Below, in pieces: positions 36,350 through 46,347 of a stretch of DNA of 64,000 nucleotides. The stretch lies in contig NZ_MCGQ01000001.1 in assembly GCF_002242805.1 (NCBI RefSeq), positions 28,928 through 92,927 of the forward strand, in the 5' to 3' direction. The first letter of the stretch is position 1; every line of letters starts with the position of its first letter. The notes under the pieces are model-generated. The model was not told the DNA's origin. It searched no databases and worked only from the letters and a program-made list of their open reading frames with translations. The translations under genes and the position numbers were made by a program. This DNA is from Streptomyces diastatochromogenes (GTDB taxonomy: Bacteria; Actinomycetota; Actinomycetes; Streptomycetales; Streptomycetaceae).

Positions 36350-37200
36350 CGCCATGTGTAGAACCCCTGTCCCGTCTTGCGTCCCAGCTCGCCGCGGGCG
36401 ACCTTGTCGCGCAGCAGGCGGGGCGGCGCGAAGCGCTCGCCGAGGGTGGCATGCAGGTATTCGGCGATGGCCAGGCGTACGTCGAGTCCGACCAGGTCCG
36501 TCAGGCGCAGCGGCCCCATCGGGTGCTTGTAGCCGAGCCTCATGGCATCGTCGATGGCCTCCGGTCCCGCAACGCCCTCTTCGACCATGCGGATCGCCTC
36601 CAGTCCCAGCGCCACCCCGAGGCGGCTGCTCGCGAAGCCGGGCGAGTCCTTGACGACGACGTCCTTCTTGCCGAGGACGTGAGTCCACTCCAGCGCTGCC
36701 CGCACCACATCGGCGCCGGTGCCGGGCGCGACCACCAGCTCGACCAGCTCGGAAGCGGGCACCGGGTTGAAGAAGTGCATCCCCAGAAAGCGATCGGGCC
36801 GGGCGAGGACGGAGGCCAGCTCCGTCACCGAGAGCGAACTGGTGTTGGTGGCCAGTACGGTCGTCGCGCCCACCGCCTGCTCGGCCGCGGCGAGGAGCCG
36901 GGCCTTGAGTGCAGCGTCCTCGGGAACGGCCTCCACCACCAGGTCGGCGTCCGCAGGCAAATTCTCCACCGCGTTCACCGTCGTGATCCGGGCCAGGACC
37001 TGCTCGGCGGGGCCTGCGAGTCCGGCCCGCTCAGCAGCCCTCTTCAGGCCGGTGGCGATGCGGTCCAGCGCCGCGGCTGCGGCCTCTTCGCCGCTCTCCA
37101 CGACGGTCACGGAGGAGCCGGCCGTGGCGAAGGACTGCGCGATGCCGGCGCCCATGCGACCGCCACCGATCACGCCGACCACCGCAGGTGCTGAAGTCAT
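36346..37200 (-). CDS. paaH: 3-hydroxyacyl-CoA dehydrogenase, phenylacetate pathway
   Basis: A 284-residue NAD-dependent dehydrogenase. The Rossmann start is VGVIGGGRMGAGIAQSFATA, followed by ATNTSSLSVTELA and FLGMHFFNPVP (HxFNP, catalytic His region), and the C-terminal helical domain ends GRKTGQGFYTW. It oxidises 3-hydroxyadipyl-CoA to 3-oxoadipyl-CoA in phenylacetate breakdown. Overlaps both neighbours by 4 bp. A general 3-hydroxybutyryl-CoA role is possible, but the paaJ and paaN context supports paaH. Confidence 0.85.
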   Translation of the reverse strand: MTSAPAVVGVIGGGRMGAGIAQSFATAGSSVTVVESGEEAAAAALDRIATGLKRAAERAGLAGPAEQVLARITTVNAVENLPADADLVVEAVPEDAALKARLLAAAEQAVGATTVLATNTSSLSVTELASVLARPDRFLGMHFFNPVPASELVELVVAPGTGADVVRAALEWTHVLGKKDVVVKDSPGFASSRLGVALGLEAIRMVEEGVAGPEAIDDAMRLGYKHPMGPLRLTDLVGLDVRLAIAEYLHATLGERFAPPRLLRDKVARGELGRKTGQGFYTWR

Positions 37201-37943
37201 GCTCGGCTCCTCTTCTCCAGAAAACGGGTCATGCGGTCCTTCTTGTCCTGGCCCTCGAACAGCACGGCCTGCGCCAGGTCGTCGGCGACCGGGTGCGCGG
37301 CGGGTGAGTCGACGACCAGCTTGGTCAGGCGCAGGGCGATGTCGGAGGAACGTGCCATGCGGTCGAGCAGGGCATGCGCCTCGTCCAGCAGCTTCCCGGC
37401 CGGCACGACGTCGATGACGAGCCCCGCGGCGAGCGCCGCCTGAGCGTCGAGGTTCCGTCCGGCGAGCAGCACCTGCTTGGCGACCGACTCGCCGACCAGT
37501 TCGGGCAGCCGCCAGCAGGCTCCGGCGGCGGCGAGGATGCCGAGCCCCGGTTCCGGGTTGCCGAACACGGCGTCCGGTCCGGCGATCCGTATGTCGCAGG
37601 CGTACGACAGTTCCGCACCGCCGCCCAGCGCCCAGCCGTCGACGGCTGCCACGGTGGGCATCGGCAGCCTGCGCACCCGCTCGAACAGGCGGCTGTTGAT
37701 GCCCTGCAGAGCCTCGTCCCGCCCGCGCCGCAGCAGCTCCGCGATGTCGGCACCGCCCGCGAAGACACCGCCGTGCCCGGTGAGCAGCAGCAGCTTGGGG
37801 TCGCGCTCCAGCAGCTCGCACACGGCGTGCAGTTCGCGGATCATCAGTCCGCTGATGGCGTTGCGTGCCTCAGGGCGGTGCAGGGTGACGACGACTCGGT
37901 CCGACTGCTCCTCGACCAGGAGCGTCTCGTATGCCGTACTCAC
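37197..37943 (-). CDS. Enoyl-CoA hydratase, paaF-like
   Basis: A 248-residue crotonase: [20 protein letters not shown], then [15 protein letters not shown] (oxyanion loop), [20 protein letters not shown] and [20 protein letters not shown], with a complete C-terminus. Expected to hydrate 2,3-dehydroadipyl-CoA (PaaF step). GTG at 37943 overlaps the thiolase stop (GTGA). Whether it is truly PaaF rather than PaaG-like cannot be settled by eye; its order beside paaH and paaJ fits PaaF. Confidence 0.8.
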   Translation of the reverse strand: MSTAYETLLVEEQSDRVVVTLHRPEARNAISGLMIRELHAVCELLERDPKLLLLTGHGGVFAGGADIAELLRRGRDEALQGINSRLFERVRRLPMPTVAAVDGWALGGGAELSYACDIRIAGPDAVFGNPEPGLGILAAAGACWRLPELVGESVAKQVLLAGRNLDAQAALAAGLVIDVVPAGKLLDEAHALLDRMARSSDIALRLTKLVVDSPAAHPVADDLAQAVLFEGQDKKDRMTRFLEKRSRA

Positions 37944-39163
37944 ACGCGCTCCACGAGCATCGCGACGCCCTGACCGACGCCCACGCACAAGGTGGCCAGG
38001 CCTCGCCGGGCATCCTCGCGCTCCAGCCGTCCCAGCAGGGTCAGCAGAATGCGGGCGCCCGAGCAGCCCAGCGGGTGGCCCAGGGCGATCGCGCCGCCGT
38101 CGGCGTTCACCTTCTCCTCGTCCAGCTTCAGACGGCGGACCACGGCCAGTGCCTGTGCGGCGAACGCCTCGTTGAGTTCGATCGCCTCCAGGTCGCCGGT
38201 CCCCCAGCCCGCGCGGGCGAGGGCCTTCTCGGTGGCGGGAACCGGGCCGAGGCCCATCAGGTTGGGCTGTACACCGGCCGAGGCGGAGGTGACGATCCGG
38301 GCCCGCGGGGTGAGTCCGTAGCGCTCTACGGCCGCCGCGCTCGCCACCACCAGCGCGGCAGCACCGTCGGAGAGTGGTGAGGCGGAGCCGGCGGTGACAA
38401 TGCCGTCCTTGCGGAAGATCGTACGCAGGCCGCCCAGCTTCTCCAGGGTCGTGGTCGGCCGTGGTCCCTCGTCGCGGGCCACCTGGCCGTCCTTGACCGG
38501 CACCGGGACGATCTCGCGGTCGAAGCGCCCGGCCTCCTGCGCGGCGACGGCCCGCTGGTGGCTGCGCAGCGCGAAGGCGTCGGAGTCGGCACGGGTGATG
38601 CCGTCGAGTGCGGCGACCTCCTCGGCGGTCTCGCCCATCGACAGGGTGACCTTCGCCATCTCGGGGCCGCCACCGGCAGGCACCTCCCGATCGGCGGCGG
38701 CGAAGCGCGGGTTGGTGAACCGCCAGCCCAGCGACGTGTCGTGCACCTCGCCCGGCTTGGCCCACGGCGTACCGGGCTTCTCCATCACCCAAGGCGCGCG
38801 CGTCATCGACTCCACACCACCCGCGACGACCAGTTCGGCCTCTCCGGACCGGATCGCCTGCGCGGCACTCGCGACTGCCGTGAGGCCGGAGGCGCACAAA
38901 CGGTTCACGGTGTAGCCGGGCACGGTCTGCGGGAGTCCGGCGAGCAGCACGGCCATGCGGGCCACGTCCCGGTTGTCCTCGCCGGCCTGGTTGGCCGCGC
39001 CGAGGATCACCTCGTCCACGGCCTCACCCGGAATCCCGGCGCGCCGCACGGCCTCCCCGACCACCAGGGCAGCCAGGTCGTCGGGACGCACGGAGGCCAG
39101 CACGCCGCCGTAGCGGCCCTGCGGGGTACGCGCCCCGTCGATCAGGAAGACGTCGTCAGGCAT
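37940..39163 (-). CDS. paaJ: 3-oxoadipyl-CoA thiolase, phenylacetate type
   Basis: A 407-residue thiolase with all catalytic sites: Cys in [15 protein letters not shown] (near residue 90), His in [14 protein letters not shown], and Cys in [11 protein letters not shown]. It splits 3-oxoadipyl-CoA to acetyl-CoA and succinyl-CoA. A close paralogue (pcaF) sits at 47986. Its ATG overlaps the paaN end by 8 bp. Named paaJ from its place in the paa operon. Confidence 0.85.
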   Translation of the reverse strand: MPDDVFLIDGARTPQGRYGGVLASVRPDDLAALVVGEAVRRAGIPGEAVDEVILGAANQAGEDNRDVARMAVLLAGLPQTVPGYTVNRLCASGLTAVASAAQAIRSGEAELVVAGGVESMTRAPWVMEKPGTPWAKPGEVHDTSLGWRFTNPRFAAADREVPAGGGPEMAKVTLSMGETAEEVAALDGITRADSDAFALRSHQRAVAAQEAGRFDREIVPVPVKDGQVARDEGPRPTTTLEKLGGLRTIFRKDGIVTAGSASPLSDGAAALVVASAAAVERYGLTPRARIVTSASAGVQPNLMGLGPVPATEKALARAGWGTGDLEAIELNEAFAAQALAVVRRLKLDEEKVNADGGAIALGHPLGCSGARILLTLLGRLEREDARRGLATLCVGVGQGVAMLVERV

Positions 39164-40868
39164 GGGCGGACTCCTCAGCAGGAACGGGCCGACGCGACTG
39201 CAGCGTCACGAAGCGGCCGGTGACGAACGCGGGATCGGAGAGGGTGGCGCTGGCCGCCGGGTTGGCGGCACTGCCGTGGAAGTCGCTGAAGGCGGCGGAC
39301 TGATTGACGAAGACCCCGCCGGTGAGGTTTGCCGACAGGTGCACCCCAGCGTCCAGGGCTGCCAGTTCGGCCGCGGCCAGCACCTCGTCGCTGGTGGAGT
39401 GGACGGCCGCGGTCAGCGCGCCGTTCTCCCGCACCGTCTCGCGGAAGATCCGCAGGCTGTGCTCGGTGGAGTCGGTACCGATGACGAAGGAGACGGGCCC
39501 GAACCACTCGCGGGTGTACGTCTCCCGGTCGGCCTCGGCGTCCAGCCGCGCCACCAGCGGCGTACGGACCACCGCGTCCGGGTGCTCGGGGTGCTCGACC
39601 GGCGCCGACGCACGCGCTGTACGACCGAGCCGAGCGGCCTCTTCCAGCCGCTCACGGACACCGTCGTTGACGATCGCGCCGAGCGTGCCGGCCGCGCGGG
39701 CCGGGTCGCCGAGCAGACGGTCCAGTGCGGCGCCGAGGTCGGCCGCGAAGTCGTCGGCGCTCTTGAGGCCTTGGTCGGTGGCAAAGCCGTCGTGCGGTAT
39801 CAGGAGGTTCTGCGGGGTGGTGCACATCTGGCCGCTGTAGAGAGACAGTGAGAAGGCCAGATTGCCCAGCAGGCCGCGGTAGTCGTCGGTGGAGTCGAGG
39901 ACGACGGTGTTCAGGCCCGCCTTCTCGGTGTACACGGCGGCCTGGCGGGCGTGGGTCTCCAGCCAGTCGCCGAAGGCCGTCGAGCCGGTGAAGTCGATGA
40001 TCCGTACGTCCGGGTGCAGGGCGTACACCGAAGCCGTACGCTCCTCGGGACTCTCCGCGGCAAGGATCACCAGGTTCGGGTCGAAGCCCGCCTCGGCCAG
40101 CACCTCACGAGCGACGCGCACGGTGATGGCGAGCGGCAGAACGGCACCCGGGTGCGGCTTGACGACGACCGGGTTGCCGGTGACCAGAGAGGCGAACAGA
40201 CCCGGGTAGCCGTTCCAGGTCGGGAAGGTGTTGCAGGCGATCAGCAGCGCCAGTCCGCGCCCGACCGGCGTGAACTTCTTGTCCATCACCAGCGGGCCGC
40301 CCTTGCGCTGCGGCTTGCTCCAGCGTGCCGCGCCCGGGTGCCGCTTCTGCTCCGCCCAGGCATACGCCACCGCCTCCAGGCCGCGGTCCTGCGCGTGGGG
40401 GCCGCCCGCCTGGAAGGCCATCACGAACGCCTGACCGGTGGTGTGCTGCACGGCGTGGGCGATCTCGAAACTGGCGGCGTTCAGCCGGGCCAGGATCTCC
40501 GCGGCGACACCGGCACGGGTGTCGGGCCCTGCGTTGCGCCAGGGGCCCGTGGCGTCCTTCGCGGCGACCACCGCCTCGTCCGGATTGACGCGGGGGTAGG
40601 TGATGCCGAGCGGGAAACCGTACGGGGAGGCCTCGGTGGACGGCACCACGCCATGGCCTGGGTGCCCAGGAAGGTCGAAGTGGCGCCCGATGCGGCCCCG
40701 GAAGGCTGCCTCTCCGTTCTTCGCCGCGTCCTCGCCGTAGATCTTCGTGCTGGGCGATTCCGGGTACGGCGTCCAGTGGTCCCTCCTGGTAGTAGCAGCC
40801 ACCGCCTGGTCCAGGAGGGTGCGGTGAAGGGCGAAGAAGTCCGGGCGCTCGGGGAGGTTCTGCGGCAT
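39156..40868 (-). CDS. paaN: Phenylacetic acid degradation aldehyde dehydrogenase-like protein PaaN
   Basis: A 570-residue protein of the aldehyde dehydrogenase fold. Features: [55 protein letters not shown], and the Cys region [20 protein letters not shown] with the catalytic Cys. PaaN is the stand-alone relative of the PaaZ dehydrogenase half, usual in actinobacterial paa clusters; it probably oxidises the open-ring semialdehyde. ATG at 40868 with GAGGTGG before it. First gene of the minus-strand paa operon. Confidence 0.85.
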   Translation of the reverse strand: MPQNLPERPDFFALHRTLLDQAVAATTRRDHWTPYPESPSTKIYGEDAAKNGEAAFRGRIGRHFDLPGHPGHGVVPSTEASPYGFPLGITYPRVNPDEAVVAAKDATGPWRNAGPDTRAGVAAEILARLNAASFEIAHAVQHTTGQAFVMAFQAGGPHAQDRGLEAVAYAWAEQKRHPGAARWSKPQRKGGPLVMDKKFTPVGRGLALLIACNTFPTWNGYPGLFASLVTGNPVVVKPHPGAVLPLAITVRVAREVLAEAGFDPNLVILAAESPEERTASVYALHPDVRIIDFTGSTAFGDWLETHARQAAVYTEKAGLNTVVLDSTDDYRGLLGNLAFSLSLYSGQMCTTPQNLLIPHDGFATDQGLKSADDFAADLGAALDRLLGDPARAAGTLGAIVNDGVRERLEEAARLGRTARASAPVEHPEHPDAVVRTPLVARLDAEADRETYTREWFGPVSFVIGTDSTEHSLRIFRETVRENGALTAAVHSTSDEVLAAAELAALDAGVHLSANLTGGVFVNQSAAFSDFHGSAANPAASATLSDPAFVTGRFVTLQSRRPVPAEESAHA

Positions 40869-40927
40869 GCGTTCCACCTCTTGACAGGCAGCAGTGCGGC
40901 TGGATTACTAGGCCGTGCCGCACGCTA

Positions 40928-40941
40928 ACCGAATGTTCGGT
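40928..40941. promoter_or_regulatory. TetR-type operator, candidate PaaR box
   Basis: ACCGAATGTTCGGT: 6-bp perfect arms around TG. It lies between the divergent paaN (starts 40868) and paaI (starts 40965). The core ACCG-N6-CGGT resembles PaaR operators described in actinobacteria, and a TetR gene lies just beyond paaK. Confidence 0.6.
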
Positions 40942-40964
40942 CGGGAGACAAGGTGGTGGAAACA

Positions 40965-41390
40965 GTGACGCAGGCCACTGAGAAATCCCCTGTGGAGACG
41001 ATGTTCGCCGCGGACGAGGCGTCCCGAAGTCTCGGCATCGAGCTGCTGGAACACGGCGAAGGAACCGCCGAGCTCCGGATGACCGTGACCCCGGCGATGG
41101 TCAACGGACACAAGATCGCCCATGGCGGCTATCTGTTCCTGTTCGCCGACACCGCCTTCGCCTGCGCCTGCAACAGCCACGGCCCCGTGACCGTCGCAGC
41201 CGGGGCCGACATCGACTTCATCGCACCCGCGTACGAGGGCGACGTCCTGGTGGCCACCGCGAGGGAGCGTGCCCGGTTCGGCCGCAGCGGCATCTACGAC
41301 GTGAGCGTCCGGCGCGGCGACGAGGTGATCGCGGAGTTCCGCGGCCGCAGTCGCAGTGTCCGAAGCACGAAGACGAGGGATTCGCGATGA
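40965..41390 (+). CDS. paaI: Hydroxyphenylacetyl-CoA thioesterase PaaI
   Basis: A 141-residue hotdog-fold thioesterase: VNGHKIAHGGYLFLFADTAF holds the HGG motif and catalytic Asp of the PaaI type. It frees CoA from dead-end phenylacetate pathway intermediates. Several in-frame GTGs exist; I choose 40965 because AAGGTGGTGG lies at the right distance, while 40953 and 40956 sit on that site. Its stop overlaps the paaK ATG. Confidence 0.85.
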   Translation: MTQATEKSPVETMFAADEASRSLGIELLEHGEGTAELRMTVTPAMVNGHKIAHGGYLFLFADTAFACACNSHGPVTVAAGADIDFIAPAYEGDVLVATARERARFGRSGIYDVSVRRGDEVIAEFRGRSRSVRSTKTRDSR

Positions 41391-42733
41391 GCACTGAACT
41401 GACAGCCCCGGCGGTCGCGGGAGCCCACCGAGGAGACCCGCTCCCCCAAGAACTGCTGGACGACAGCGAGCGGATGACGCGCGAGCAGCTGGTGGAGCTC
41501 CAACTCGACCGGCTGCGGACGACGTTGCGGCACGCATACGACAACGTCGAGCTGTACCGCAAGAAATTCGACGAAGCCGGGGTCAGACCTGACGACTGCC
41601 GATCGCTGGAGGACTTGTCCCGGTTCCCCTTCACCACCAAGGCCGATCTGCGGGACACCTACCCCTTCGGCATGTTCGCCGTCCCCATGGCCGAGGTCCG
41701 CCGCATCCATGCCTCCAGCGGGACCACCGGCCGCCCCACCGTGGTCGGCTACACAGAGAACGACCTGTCGATGTGGGCCGACGTGATAGCCCGCTCGATC
41801 CGCGCCGCCGGTGGCCGGCCCGGGCACAAGGTGCACATCTCATACGGCTACGGGCTGTTCACCGGAGGTCTCGGTGCGCACTACGGGGCCGAGCGGGCCG
41901 GGTGCACCGTCATCCCCGCCTCGGGGGGCATGACCGCACGCCAGGTGCAGATCATCCAGGATTTCCAGCCCGAGATCATCATGGTCACCCCCTCCTACAT
42001 GCTCACACTCCTCGACGAGTTCGAGCGTCAGGGCGTCGATCCCCGCTCCACCTCGCTGAAGGTCGGCATCTTCGGCGCCGAGCCGTGGACCGAGGAGATG
42101 CGCCGCGAGATCGAGGAGCGCATGAACATCCATGCCGTCGACATCTACGGCCTGTCCGAGGTGATCGGCCCGGGTGTGGCGCAAGAGTGCGTGGAGACCA
42201 AGGACGGGCTGCACGTGTGGGAGGACCACTTCTACCCGGAGGTCGTCGACCCGCTCACCGGTGAGGTGCTGCCCGACGGCGAGGAGGGCGAGCTGGTCTT
42301 CACCTCCCTCACCAAGGAAGCGCTGCCGATCATCCGCTACCGTACGCGCGACCTGACCCGGCTGCTTCCGGGCACCGCCCGGCCCGTCTTCCGCCGCATC
42401 GAGAAGATCACCGGCCGCTGTGACGACATGATCATCCTGCGCGGGGTGAACGTCTTCCCCAGCCAGATCGAGGAGATCGTGCTGCGCACACCCGGCGTCG
42501 CCCCGCACTTCCAGATCCAGCTGAGCCGGCGCGAGCGCATGGACCACATGACCGTTCACGTCGAGGCACGCCCCGGCACAGGCCCCGACCAGCGCGACGC
42601 CGCCGCCCGGGCGATCGCCCAGGGGGTCAAGGACGGCGTCGGTGTGACCGTGGAGGTGAAGATCGTCGACCCGGAGACCCTGGAGCGCTCGCTCGGCAAG
42701 CTCCGCCGGGTCAAGGACCTGCGGCAGGCATGA
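41387..42733 (+). CDS. paaK: Phenylacetate-CoA ligase
   Basis: A 448-residue AMP-forming ligase, normal for PaaK. Motifs: HASSGTTGRPTVVGYTENDL (P-loop-like), YGLSEVIGPGVAQECVETKD (adenine-binding box), YRTRDLTRLLPG and KITGRCDDMIILRGVNVFPS (hinge), with the C-terminal SLGKLRRVKDLR carrying the catalytic Lys. It makes phenylacetyl-CoA, the first step. ATGA overlap with paaI. Confidence 0.9.
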   Translation: MSTELTAPAVAGAHRGDPLPQELLDDSERMTREQLVELQLDRLRTTLRHAYDNVELYRKKFDEAGVRPDDCRSLEDLSRFPFTTKADLRDTYPFGMFAVPMAEVRRIHASSGTTGRPTVVGYTENDLSMWADVIARSIRAAGGRPGHKVHISYGYGLFTGGLGAHYGAERAGCTVIPASGGMTARQVQIIQDFQPEIIMVTPSYMLTLLDEFERQGVDPRSTSLKVGIFGAEPWTEEMRREIEERMNIHAVDIYGLSEVIGPGVAQECVETKDGLHVWEDHFYPEVVDPLTGEVLPDGEEGELVFTSLTKEALPIIRYRTRDLTRLLPGTARPVFRRIEKITGRCDDMIILRGVNVFPSQIEEIVLRTPGVAPHFQIQLSRRERMDHMTVHVEARPGTGPDQRDAAARAIAQGVKDGVGVTVEVKIVDPETLERSLGKLRRVKDLRQA

Positions 42734-42758
42734 TCTGCGGTCTTGCCACAATGGCCCC

Positions 42759-43379
42759 GTGAGCAGAACACCTGTGCAAAGCCGCGCCACCCGTCAGGGC
42801 CGCCCCACCTACGACCGCGACTCCCTGCTGGAAGTCGCGGTCACGGTCTTCAACGAGCGCGGCTACGACGGCACGGGCATGGAAGAGCTGGCCAAGCGCC
42901 TGGGCCTGAGCAAGTCGAGCATCTACCACCACGTCTCCGGCAAGGAGGAACTCCTCGGCCTCGCCGTCGGACGCGCGCTGGACGCGCTCTTCGCCGGACT
43001 CGATGAGGTTCCGGACCCGTCAGCCACAGCGACCGCCCGGCTGGAGCACGTGGTGCACCGCAGCGTCGAGGTACTGGCTGCCGAGCTGCCGTACGTCACC
43101 CTGCTGCTCCGGGTCCGCGGCAACAGCGACGTCGAACAGCAGGCCCTGGAACGACGCCGCGAGTTCGACCACCGGGTCGCCGAGCTGGTGACCCGTGCGG
43201 CGGCTGAGGGCGGCGTACGCGATGACTTCGACCCGCACCTGATCAGCCGGCTGTTGTTCGGCACGGTCAACTCCCTCATCGAGTGGTACCGGCCGGAGGG
43301 CGGGATGCCGGTGGCTGCACTTGCCGACGCCCTCACGGCGGTCCTCTTCGACGGCCTGCGCGGCAGGTCCGCGAGCTGA
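42759..43379 (+). CDS. paaR: TetR-family regulator, candidate PaaR
   Basis: A 206-residue TetR protein. Helix-turn-helix at residues 20-66: DSLLEVAVTVFNERGYDGTG then MEELAKRLGLSKSSIYHHVS. The C-terminal ligand-binding part is typical. It lies 25 bp after paaK, so it would be expressed with the genes it controls, with phenylacetyl-CoA as the usual effector. Assigned as PaaR from location and the TetR-type palindrome at 40928; direct evidence is lacking. Confidence 0.7.
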   Translation: MSRTPVQSRATRQGRPTYDRDSLLEVAVTVFNERGYDGTGMEELAKRLGLSKSSIYHHVSGKEELLGLAVGRALDALFAGLDEVPDPSATATARLEHVVHRSVEVLAAELPYVTLLLRVRGNSDVEQQALERRREFDHRVAELVTRAAAEGGVRDDFDPHLISRLLFGTVNSLIEWYRPEGGMPVAALADALTAVLFDGLRGRSAS

Positions 43380-43985
43380 TCCGAGGCCGGCCGGGGACGC
43401 CCGGGAAGGCCGCTGGCAACCTCGTCGTGCACAGCATCCGCAGTGCCGACCCATGGCGACAGCACGCGGTTGGCCAACACGCTGCTGTGCGATGCGGCGA
43501 GCGACCTGAAGGTGAGCGCCGCAGGGCTGCTCGCCGGGGCAGCGAATCCTCGACGCCCACGTCTCAGCCGCGCCTTGGCACCGAGTTCGGGCAGAGCCGG
43601 GCTGACATCAGGAAAGCGGCCTTCGGTCGCCATGGGGCCCTGGGACGAGAGAGTGACTGGTGGCAGGCGTCACCGGACGCGCGCCGTCCTGGTTGGCAGC
43701 TCTGGGCCCGCGCCCACTCTGGTCCCGGGTCAGGCGGCGTGCGGGACCTGGCGGGCCTCCACGGAGCGCCGGCATCTCAGGGGTCGCGGAACCGGCAACC
43801 CGAAAGCCGACAGGCATATGACCCACTCGTTGACCGAGTGCGGCATCGATGACCGTGCCAGGCTCCCAGCTCGGGAGCACACGGCAAGAGCCCGCCGCAG
43901 AGAGCACCCTCACCTGACGCATTCCGAGATCTCCCTCGGGATGACAGGGTCCGCGTCTCAACCGCCCCCGGCGCCGACGGCATGC
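43380..43985. other. About 600 bp with no supported gene
   Basis: Open frames on both strands give Arg/Pro/Ser-rich translations with no recognised motif. It separates the paa operon from the aldehyde dehydrogenase gene and ends in a strong terminator hairpin. Confidence 0.5.
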
Positions 43986-44022
43986 GGTGCCGCGGCCGAG
44001 GGAGCAGGTCGGCCGCGGCACC
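43986..44022 (-). terminator. Strong hairpin after aldehyde dehydrogenase gene
   Basis: A perfect 14-bp stem, GGTGCCGCGGCCGA with TCGGCCGCGGCACC, around a 9-nt loop. It lies about 20 bp past the stop of the minus-strand gene, the expected place for a terminator. No T-run follows, as is usual in Streptomyces. Confidence 0.75.
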
Positions 44023-44041
44023 AGATCGGGATGACGGTGGA

Positions 44042-45481
44042 TCAGGTCAGGCTGGTCCAGATGCTCTTGACCTCGGTGTAGGCCTCGATGGCCTCCCAGC
44101 CCATCTCACGCCCCAGACCCGAGGACTTCATCCCGCCCCAGGCCGCCGCAGCGTCCAGGCCCTGCATCATGTTGATCCACACCGTGCCCGCCTTGACCTG
44201 GCGTGCCAGCCGGTTGGCCGTCCCGATGTCCCGCGACCAGACCGCAGCAGCGAGCCCGTACTCGGAGTCGTTGGCCAGGAGCACCAGCTCCTCCGGGTCG
44301 TCGTACGGCATGACCGACAGCACCGGACCGAAGATCTCCTCACGGGCGATACGCATGTCCTGCTTGACCCCCGCGAAAACAGTCGGCTCGTAGAAGAACC
44401 CGCCGGCCAGATCACCGTCCGGGCGGCTGCCGCCGGTCAGCAGCTCCGCGCCCTCATCCTCGCCCAGGGCGACATAGCGGGCGGTCTGCTCGACCTGTTC
44501 GGCCGAGACGAGAGGGCCCAGGTGCACCTCCGGGTCCAGGCCGTTGCCGAGACGCAGGCTCCCGGCCGCCCCAGCAAGCTTCTCCGCGAACTCGTCATGC
44601 CGCTTGGCATCCACATAGAAGCGTGTGTAAGCGGCGCACACCTGCCCCGAGTTGAGCAGACCGCCCAGCAGGTTGCCTTGCACCGCCGCATCGATGTCGG
44701 CGTCTGCGGCGATGATGCTCGGTGCCTTCCCGCCCAGCTCCAGGGAGACCTTCTTCAGCGTCCGGCCGCACTCGGCACCGATCTCCCGGCCGACCGCCGT
44801 GGACCCGGTGAAGGAGATCTTCTTGACCAGCGGGTGGCTCACGAGCGCCTTCCCTGCTTCCGGCCCTCCGGTGACAACGTTGACCACCCCGGCCGGGACG
44901 CCGGCCTGCTCGATGAGTTCGGCCAGGCGCAGGGTGGACAGCGGGGTCTGCTCGGCAGGCTTGATGACCACGGTGTTGCCCGTGGCGAGCGCCGGGGCCA
45001 GCTTCCACACCAGGATCATCAGCGGGAAGTTCCACGGGGTGATCAGACCACACACCCCAAGCGGTTCCCGGGTGGTCCGGTAGTCGACGCCCGGTACCGA
45101 GAGCGGCGCCGTGACTCCAGTAATCTTGGTGACCCAGCCCGCGTAGTAGCGGAAGTGCTCGACAGCGTTGGGCACCGAGAACCCGGCGCTGACGTTCAGC
45201 GGCTGGCCCTGGTCCTGGGTCTCCAAGCGGGCGATCTCGTCCGCGTGCTCCTCCAGCAGGTCCGCCACCCGCAGCAACAGCTTCGCGCGGGCCGCAGGCA
45301 GCAGCCCGCCCCACGCGGGCGAGACGAACGCCTGATGCGCGGCCTGGACCGCGGCGTCCACGTCAGCCTCACTCGCCTCACGCAACTCGGCCAACACCTC
45401 ACCCGTTGCCGGGTTGACCGAAGTGAACGCGGCACCAGAGCCCGCAATCCACTCACCGCCGATCAGCATCTCAGTACGCAC
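44042..45481 (-). CDS. Aldehyde dehydrogenase, aromatic aldehyde type
   Basis: A 479-residue NAD(P)-dependent aldehyde dehydrogenase. Motifs: CGLITPWNFPLMILVWKLAP (cofactor loop), FTGSTAVGREI, VSLELGGKAPSII (catalytic Glu), and NSGQVCAAYTRFYVDA (catalytic Cys), then EEIFGPVLSV. Between the paa and ben/cat clusters it may oxidise phenylacetaldehyde or benzaldehyde to the acids those operons use; substrate is inference. GTG at 45481 with AAGGAG. Stands alone, ended by the hairpin at 43986. Confidence 0.85.
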   Translation of the reverse strand: MRTEMLIGGEWIAGSGAAFTSVNPATGEVLAELREASEADVDAAVQAAHQAFVSPAWGGLLPAARAKLLLRVADLLEEHADEIARLETQDQGQPLNVSAGFSVPNAVEHFRYYAGWVTKITGVTAPLSVPGVDYRTTREPLGVCGLITPWNFPLMILVWKLAPALATGNTVVIKPAEQTPLSTLRLAELIEQAGVPAGVVNVVTGGPEAGKALVSHPLVKKISFTGSTAVGREIGAECGRTLKKVSLELGGKAPSIIAADADIDAAVQGNLLGGLLNSGQVCAAYTRFYVDAKRHDEFAEKLAGAAGSLRLGNGLDPEVHLGPLVSAEQVEQTARYVALGEDEGAELLTGGSRPDGDLAGGFFYEPTVFAGVKQDMRIAREEIFGPVLSVMPYDDPEELVLLANDSEYGLAAAVWSRDIGTANRLARQVKAGTVWINMMQGLDAAAAWGGMKSSGLGREMGWEAIEAYTEVKSIWTSLT

Positions 45482-46347
45482 TTCGGTTTCTCCTTGGGGC
45501 TAGATGGCACGACTTGACGACGTAGCAGCCGACGCACCCGATGCGGTCCGGGGTCGTCCACTCTGGACATGGAGTGGATGAGGCCGACCCACATGGCTGC
45601 CCGTTAGGAGCGGGGCCGTTTCCGCCGCGATGTTGTCGAGGTAGGCGGCGACTCCATAGGGGTGGGCCGACCTGCCACAGAGGTGTTCAGCTTGAACGCG
45701 ATCGGAACACCATGCCGTTGCCACAGCTCGTCCCTCATCGCCAGGTTTCCCTTACCCATCGCAAGGGCCCGCCGGGAACTTACCGGGCACTCCGGCGAGA
45801 CCTGGCGAGCAGTTCATTCTTTTTACGGCCCGTACACAATCCTGTCAATGGATTCGATACACTTCCCATGCTTCAGGCTTTCAGGGCCAAACAAACCCTC
45901 TGAATCTCCACAAACACGAACAAGAGGGGTAGGTGACACCAACAATGTCGCTCACATCGCCGTCGGCAGCCCGTGCGCTGACGGATCGCCGCGGGCCCCT
46001 AGAACACCGCCCCATAGGCCTCGGCTACTGAGTCTTTCCATGTGGTGTCGCGGCTGACGGTGGGGGTCTCGTGCGTTACGCAGGGCGGAATCACCCACCC
46101 CCAAGGCCCCGCGGAGCGGTCGGCCCGGGTCGGGCGCCGCGCAGGTCTTGGAGGGTCTGGTCACCCACATCCAGTCATGATCGCGGATTTGGTGACGGTG
46201 TGTGACCCCAGCACGCAGGGGGATCCAGAGCCACGGCTCAGCCGACACCGACAACGTGGTCCCCGCTCTTTCGGAGACCCTTCCTTCGGCACTGAAGGTG
46301 CCAGGCCCGGACAGCCCTGCCTGCGCCGCCCCGTACAGTGCTTGGAG
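45482..46347. other. Intergenic region, AT-richer, with amidase scrap
   Basis: About 865 bp. Apart from the amidase remnant at about 45,575-45,735, it holds an AT-richer patch at about 45,810-45,960 and nothing I can call a gene. Confidence 0.45.
45575..45735 (-). pseudogene. Amidase fragment, frameshifted
   Basis: A minus-strand frame reads GVPIAFKLNTSVAGRPTP, then after a one-base shift YGVAAYLDNIAAETAPLLT. Together these equal the GVPVAFKLNTDVKGQPTP and ADYLRHPAPETAPVLSN stretch, around the catalytic Lys, of the intact amidase at 60883. Nothing else of the gene remains. It shows that an amidase gene once lay here too. Confidence 0.6.

Noticed and set aside
37197..38897. 566-codon frame that seems to fuse thiolase and hydratase regions
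   Set aside because: The upstream half is a shadow of paaJ; the real hydratase starts at GTG 37943, overlapping the paaJ stop.
43443..44081. 212-codon plus-strand frame between the paa and aldehyde dehydrogenase genes
   Set aside because: No motif, runs through the terminator hairpin, low-complexity composition.
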